From Aquimarina aquimarini (GTDB lineage: Bacteria > Bacteroidota > Bacteroidia > Flavobacteriales > Flavobacteriaceae), in assembly GCF_900299535.1 (NCBI RefSeq), contig NZ_OMKE01000020.1, positions 1 to 60,371 on the forward strand: 60,371 bases of DNA, read 5' to 3'. The notes beneath the pieces were generated by a model. That model searched no databases and was not told where the DNA came from. It saw only the letters and a program-made list of their open reading frames with translations. Shown here in pieces: positions 56,805-60,371 of the stretch. Made by a program: the position numbers and the translations under genes. The first letter of the stretch is position 1; every line of letters begins with the position of its first letter.

Positions 56805-57302
56805 TCACAAAACAGCATATGCATTTCTTACCATCCTCTTAACCACCAATCTATGGAATGGTTTCACGATTCCCATATAAATTTTGCCTTTGCGGGAGTT
56901 AAACTCTACCAAGGTAGTTACCTTGACATTATACTGTTGTAGATGATCGTTTTTTATCACCGCTCTAAAATTAAGATGAGATTCATCTGCTCCCAATATT
57001 ATTTCATCATCTGTGAGATAAAAAATTTTAAAAAACCCAATATATCCTCCTACCTTGAAATCCTCATTATAATCATCGGGTTTACTCTCGTTTATCCCAA
57101 AAAACTTAACTACCTTATTCCTAATACCAAATAGCCATGCTACCCATTTTGGGGTTGTCTTAAAAATTAAATTGGTTATTTCTTCTATAGTATTACAATG
57201 ATTAATAGTAGAAAAAGTGTCTGCAAAATCAATCTTAGGAAACAATTGCTTTGATTTTTCTGTTTGATAGAGTTGTTCTTCTATAACTTTCTTTATTGCC
57301 AT
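56805..57302 (-). CDS. DUF2867-like protein
   Basis: 165 residues, soluble, no signal peptide. The segment TTPKWVAWLFGIRNKVVKFFGI and the later ILGADESHLNFRAVI match the DUF2867 pattern as I remember it, a family of unknown function with a START-like or lipocalin-like beta character. The C-terminal KPFHRLVVKRMVRNAY also fits. It has its own gap of about 140 bp on the downstream side. Confidence 0.75.
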   Translation of the reverse strand: MAIKKVIEEQLYQTEKSKQLFPKIDFADTFSTINHCNTIEEITNLIFKTTPKWVAWLFGIRNKVVKFFGINESKPDDYNEDFKVGGYIGFFKIFYLTDDEIILGADESHLNFRAVIKNDHLQQYNVKVTTLVEFNSRKGKIYMGIVKPFHRLVVKRMVRNAYAVL

Positions 57303-57428
57303 TGTATTATGAATAAGAGTGGTAAATTATTTTTTTTAACTTATAATAGCGCTACCAAAACTAATGATCTCTACTATATAAATAAAAGAATATTTGAGAA
57401 GTATACTTCATATTTTGCATTATTAATT

Positions 57429-58154
57429 TTATTCTATTTTTAGAATTAAATTTACATTATACTCCTCTATCTCGCTTAGATTAATTTCCTCTCTTTTTTC
57501 TACGGTTTTATACCATTGTTGCTTCAAGAAATATCTATTCATTGTTCCGCCCTCTCTAAAAACGTATCCATTCCTGGCATATATTTCATTACGGATAATT
57601 TTTAAGTCAGACTTCGTATACTGTTCCAGATCATCAACAGACAATTTTACAAAGCTTGCTTCGGGATATTTTCCTTTAGGAACAATTATAGATGTATTTG
57701 GGTTAAATTGGACATAACGATATATCTTGCCTTCCTCTTCCTCAACATAAGATGATCCTAATCCTTTTACTCCTTGATTCAACGTTAAATAAGAGGTTTC
57801 TGTGCATTTATACAATTCATAGAAAGCTTTATCAATACTTACCACTCCATTAGAATATTCAATAGATTGCCTCACAGACTTTGCTACCCAAGTATCATTC
57901 TCCCAATCACTATATTCTATACGAGCAAAAAGCCTGTCATTACTATATATTATTTCTAAATCAGATTCCCCTTCTGATTCTCCAAAATGATAACTCCCTA
58001 CATAGTCAGAGATCTTGGGTCTTACTACTTTTTTTATAGTAGATGGATTAATCTCATAATTCTGCACAGCAACATAAGCTTTATTTATAGTATCGCTTAT
58101 CTGGCAAAAACACATCCCACTATAGAGATAAAATACTATTAACCTTATTTTCAT
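57429..58154 (-). CDS. Exported YARHG-domain protein
   Basis: 241 residues. A signal peptide (about 1-18, with a Cys-containing GMCFCQ end) precedes a beta-rich middle. Near the C-terminus is a YARHG domain (about residues 185-228): KSDLKIIRNEIYARNGYVF, then the aromatic closing segment LKQQWYK. YARHG domains are extracellular and of unknown function, often found in peptidase- or surface-associated proteins. It is divergent from the LysR gene. Confidence 0.85.
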   Translation of the reverse strand: MKIRLIVFYLYSGMCFCQISDTINKAYVAVQNYEINPSTIKKVVRPKISDYVGSYHFGESEGESDLEIIYSNDRLFARIEYSDWENDTWVAKSVRQSIEYSNGVVSIDKAFYELYKCTETSYLTLNQGVKGLGSSYVEEEEGKIYRYVQFNPNTSIIVPKGKYPEASFVKLSVDDLEQYTKSDLKIIRNEIYARNGYVFREGGTMNRYFLKQQWYKTVEKREEINLSEIEEYNVNLILKIE

Positions 58155-58387
58155 TGTATATAATATTCTTATTCAAATGATTTACCTTTTTATACAGGTT
58201 GCCTCGAATTTAATAATTTCTATTGTATTGATTCTAAAAAAGTATAATATAACATTATAAAAATTTATAGATGCCCCCTACTATCCTCAAAATTAAAGTG
58301 CATTCAACTTGATGATTTTACTTCTAGGAATCAAAACGAACAGATTCCATCCATATAGTATAGTTTATACATATAATCAATAAGCGC

Positions 58388-58395
58388 TATATTTG
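58388..58395 (+). promoter_or_regulatory. Possible -7 element of the lysR gene
   Basis: TATATTTG matches TAnnTTTG exactly but ends 3 bp before the probable ATG (58399), so if used it would give an almost leaderless transcript. Confidence 0.35.
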
Positions 58396-58398
58396 TTT

Positions 58399-59319
58399 AT
58401 GAATTATACTTTACACCAACTTCAAATTTTTTTAAAAATTGTTAAAAAGGAAAGCATCACCAAGGCTTCTGAAGAATTACATCTAACTCAACCAGCTGTT
58501 TCCATTCAGCTCAGAAATTTTCAAGATCAATTCCCAATACCACTTACCGAAGTAATCGGCAGAAAATTATACATTACTGATTTTGGAAAAGAAATTGCAA
58601 CAGCCGCTCAAAAAATCATACAAGAAGTCGACCAAATAAGTTACAAAACTATGGCGTATCAAGGTCAATTATCCGGTGTTCTAAAAATTTCTGTAGTATC
58701 AACAGGTAAATATATCATCCCCTATTTTTTGTCTGACTTTATGAAACAACATAAAGAAGTAAACTTGGTTCTTGATGTGACCAACAAACAAATAGTTATT
58801 AATAGCCTAGAGAAAAATTCTGTTGATTTTTCCTTGGTTTCTGTATTACCTAAACATTTACATATTCATAAAACAAATCTAATGGAAAACCAATTATATT
58901 TGGTTGGAAATACATCTGAGATATTTGAAAAAAAAATGTATGACACATCCATCCTCTCAGAATTACCTTTGATTTATAGAGAGTCTGGATCAGGAACGAG
59001 ACATACAATGGAAAAATACCTGGAGCAAAACAATATTACAGTAAGAAAAAAAATGGAACTTACATCCAATGAAGCCGTAAAGCAAGCTGTGATTGCAGGT
59101 TTAGGATATTCTATTATGCCTTTGATTGGCATTCGAAATGACCTTGAAGCTAAGCGATTACAAATTATCCCAGTAAAAGGGTTTCCTCTAAAATCTATAT
59201 GGAATTTAATCTGGTTAAAAAACAAACAATTTTCTCCAGTAGCTAAAGCATTTTTACAGTATGTTGAAGATAAAAAAGATGAAATTATAAAAGAAAAGTT
59301 TCGGTTAATACATTCATAG
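58399..59319 (+). CDS. LysR-family transcriptional regulator
   Basis: 306 residues from the ATG at 58399; a TTG codon 6 bp upstream is in frame but unlikely. The N-terminal winged helix (about residues 1-60) has LHQLQIFLKIVKKESITKAS and ELHLTQPAVSIQLRNFQ. The periplasmic-binding-protein-like effector domain follows, with GVLKISVVSTGKYIIP and SGSGTRHTMEKYLEQ. The overall sequence resembles the CbbR/CysB-like branch. LysR regulators usually control a divergent neighbour; here that would be the YARHG gene, 244 bp away, which is not a typical LysR target. Confidence 0.93.
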   Translation: MNYTLHQLQIFLKIVKKESITKASEELHLTQPAVSIQLRNFQDQFPIPLTEVIGRKLYITDFGKEIATAAQKIIQEVDQISYKTMAYQGQLSGVLKISVVSTGKYIIPYFLSDFMKQHKEVNLVLDVTNKQIVINSLEKNSVDFSLVSVLPKHLHIHKTNLMENQLYLVGNTSEIFEKKMYDTSILSELPLIYRESGSGTRHTMEKYLEQNNITVRKKMELTSNEAVKQAVIAGLGYSIMPLIGIRNDLEAKRLQIIPVKGFPLKSIWNLIWLKNKQFSPVAKAFLQYVEDKKDEIIKEKFRLIHS

Positions 59320-59395
59320 AAACAAAGAACCGTATATTTTTTTATCGTTTTAACCTTAAAATCGTGTATCTACAAATACAGTTTATTTTTGAAGA

Positions 59396-59447
59396 ATTTT
59401 GGGGGTTTGATCATCATTGTTACATGAAAAATTAAAACCCCCAAAAT
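59396..59447 (+). promoter_or_regulatory. 13-bp stem ending in the start codon of a 21-codon ORF
   Basis: Arms attttgggggttt (59396-59408) and aaacccccaaaat (59435-59447) are exactly complementary with a 26-nt loop. The right arm includes the first two bases of an ATG, so an RNA stem would mask it. It could equally be a terminator for lysR, although no T-tract follows. Confidence 0.5.
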
Positions 59448-59511
59448 GAAAAACAGTTACGAAGGATTACTATTCAACCAATCAAAAAGTATAGCTCCAT
59501 TACGTACATAA
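59446..59511 (+). CDS. Possible 21-residue micro-ORF
   Basis: ATG at 59446 to TAA at 59511, encoding a peptide that begins MKNSYEGLLF and ends SIAPLRT. Its only support is the hairpin overlapping the start codon. There is no homology I recognise, and it may be chance. Confidence 0.22.
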   Translation: MKNSYEGLLFNQSKSIAPLRT

Positions 59512-59524
59512 AAAAAGGGAGAAG

Positions 59525-59815
59525 TTAATTTATTATTGTAATTTCTAAAGAGCCACTTATTTTAACTTCTTTTCCAGCTATCATAGCCTCTTTAAAAATA
59601 GGTGCGAAATTTTCTTTTTCTTTTAATAACTGAGCAATACGACCATCATCATAACTAGTATCACTACTACAATCTCCTTCGTGCACAGAAAGTCTATGTA
59701 ACTTGTGAAAATTTATTTTTTCTCTGATAAGGGCATTTACCAAATCTGAAGCTTCAGAAGGAGTAAAAATACTATCTACCAATTTTACTTTATGTATTGC
59801 TTCTGTTATTGTCAT
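59525..59815 (-). CDS. Small conserved-type cytoplasmic protein of unknown function
   Basis: 96 residues, no signal or membrane helix, predicted alpha/beta. The segment HKLHRLSVHEGDCSSDTSYD followed by DGRIAQLLKEKENF has the look of a conserved flavobacterial orphan family, though I cannot name it. It is transcribed alone toward the micro-ORF region. Confidence 0.75.
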   Translation of the reverse strand: MTITEAIHKVKLVDSIFTPSEASDLVNALIREKINFHKLHRLSVHEGDCSSDTSYDDGRIAQLLKEKENFAPIFKEAMIAGKEVKISGSLEITIIN

Positions 59816-60113
59816 ATAATTATAATTTACAATCTATAAGGTTTGTACATTCAATTTAATATCGTTCACTATTTAATGTTCCTATATTATTAGCCACACA
59901 ACATCTTCAATGAAATAAAAATAACAACTCATTATTATGAAATAGTGCTATTATTAGCTTTATAATATCACAGAATTATTATTAAAAAAACACTTATTCT
60001 TTGTTTGAATTCCTGTCATTTTTATTTCACCTTTTAATTCGATTTTTTTATATTATTTTGAATATTCCTACAGCAAATATCATTCATATCAATGATATAT
60101 TTTTATTTATATT

Positions 60114-60154
60114 TATTATATAATACATAAATATTTTTTATGTATTATATAATA
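60114..60154. repeat. 18-bp perfect AT-only hairpin
   Basis: Arm tattatataatacataaa (60114-60131) pairs exactly with 60137-60154 across a 5-nt loop. Only one C and one G occur in the 41 bases. No gene is adjacent. Confidence 0.6.
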
Positions 60155-60299
60155 TCATTTATGCTTGCCTTAAGAGCCAATCTTCAATTTAAAAAGCATA
60201 GAAGGGTCATTTTTTACACCAACTTATTATTTTTAAAAACAAAAAAACGTCACATTTCTGGAGGGCACTGAAAAAGTCCTTTAAAAGGATTAAAATACG

Positions 60300-60334
60300 A
60301 GGAGTGAAAACGACAATGTTTTCGCTCCTTTTTT
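60300..60334 (+). terminator. Rho-independent terminator just inside the putative IS end
   Basis: Stem ggagtgaaaac / gttttcgctcc (one G-T wobble) with loop gacaat, followed by six T residues (60329-60334). It would insulate a downstream gene from read-through entering the element. Confidence 0.75.
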
Positions 60335-60337
60335 GTA

Positions 60338-60360
60338 TCTTAAATCTTGAATTTAAGATG
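60338..60360. repeat. 9-bp hairpin at right window edge
   Basis: atcttaaat, cttga loop, atttaagat: perfect 9-bp arms directly after the terminator. It could be part of the insertion-sequence end or sequester a transposase start beyond the edge. Confidence 0.45.
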
Positions 60361-60371
60361 CTTATTTAACA

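Larger units (their letters stand above)
59816..60371. other. Gene-free tail with strong hairpins and a probable IS end
   Basis: About 550 bp of very AT-rich DNA with no credible gene inside the window. It contains an 18-bp perfect hairpin (60114-60154), a sequence resembling the outer end of an IS1182-like element (from about 60261), a terminator-like hairpin and a second palindrome at the extreme right. Confidence 0.6.
60261..60371 (+). mobile_element. Probable outer end of an IS1182-like insertion sequence (truncated by window)
   Basis: gagggcactgaaaaagtcc (60261-60279) resembles terminal inverted repeats of IS1182-family elements as I remember them. It is followed by a terminator hairpin and AT-rich leader-like sequence up to the window edge. 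No transposase codons can be confirmed, so the call rests on recall of the terminal motif. Confidence 0.35.

Noticed and set aside
1..60371. CRISPR arrays, tRNA or rRNA genes
   Set aside because: No regularly spaced direct repeats, cloverleaf-like segments or rRNA motifs were seen on reading the window.

Overview
The window is AT-rich chromosomal DNA from a member of the Bacteroidota, almost certainly a Flavobacteriaceae; a marine Aquimarina- or Kordia-like genus is only a guess. The evidence is a type IX secretion (T9SS) type-B sorting domain next to a PorP/SprF gene, Bacteroidota-style promoter elements (TAnnTTTG) with no Shine-Dalgarno sequences, a class II HMG-CoA reductase with a GYDIA-type GHMP kinase, twin POT peptide symporters beside a DPP-IV, and the flavobacterial gene orders purH-mreBCD-PBP2-rodA and surE-lpxB. 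No rRNA, tRNA, CRISPR array or complete insertion sequence was seen.

Layout. 0-2.5 kb: the 3' end of a repetitive secreted adhesin and its PorP/SprF partner. 2.5-3.8 kb: a MacB-type permease. 4-11.4 kb: purH followed by the rod-shape/elongasome operon mreB-mreC-mreD-PBP2-rodA. 11.4-14.8 kb: a membrane-anchored DNA/RNA endonuclease, then a small peptide locus. That locus encodes a three-part C39-like/VKOR/thioredoxin-fold protein and two cysteine-rich double-glycine-leader peptides, and ends at a 50-bp perfect palindrome. 14.9-25.8 kb: an OppC-like permease and tail-specific protease, then surE, a small membrane protein, lpxB, a TPR hybrid histidine kinase, an NlpC/P60 lipoprotein and ComEC. 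25.8-33.2 kb: a serine hydrolase, a thioredoxin-like protein and a peptide-utilisation operon (DPP-IV plus two POT symporters). 33.6-35.8 kb: two mevalonate-pathway genes. 36.1-40.8 kb: a convergent YwqK (MORN-like) and TPR-CHAT protease pair, flanked on both sides by related MITE-like inverted repeats. 41.2-45.2 kb: 2-oxoglutarate dehydrogenase E1/E2. 45.3-47.9 kb: an outer-membrane-like protein, two unknowns and a polyprenyl synthase. 48-54.7 kb: a TetR-controlled RND efflux operon with a clear operator. 54.8-58.2 kb: a run of small minus-strand genes, mostly of unknown function (DUF1801, DUF2867, YARHG, lipoprotein, membrane proteins). 58.4-60.4 kb: a LysR regulator, a conserved small unknown, and an intergenic tail that looks like the outer end of an insertion sequence.

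How the genes work together. Most of the window is core metabolism and envelope biogenesis. The accessory-looking parts are the double-glycine peptide locus, the CHAT/YwqK cassette and the small-gene run. The best candidate for an undescribed system is the peptide locus: a membrane thiol-oxidising protein carrying a peptidase-dead leader-binding-like domain, immediately upstream of two short, cysteine-rich, GG-leader peptides. It suggests an exported, disulfide-stabilised peptide pathway whose transporter lies outside the window.
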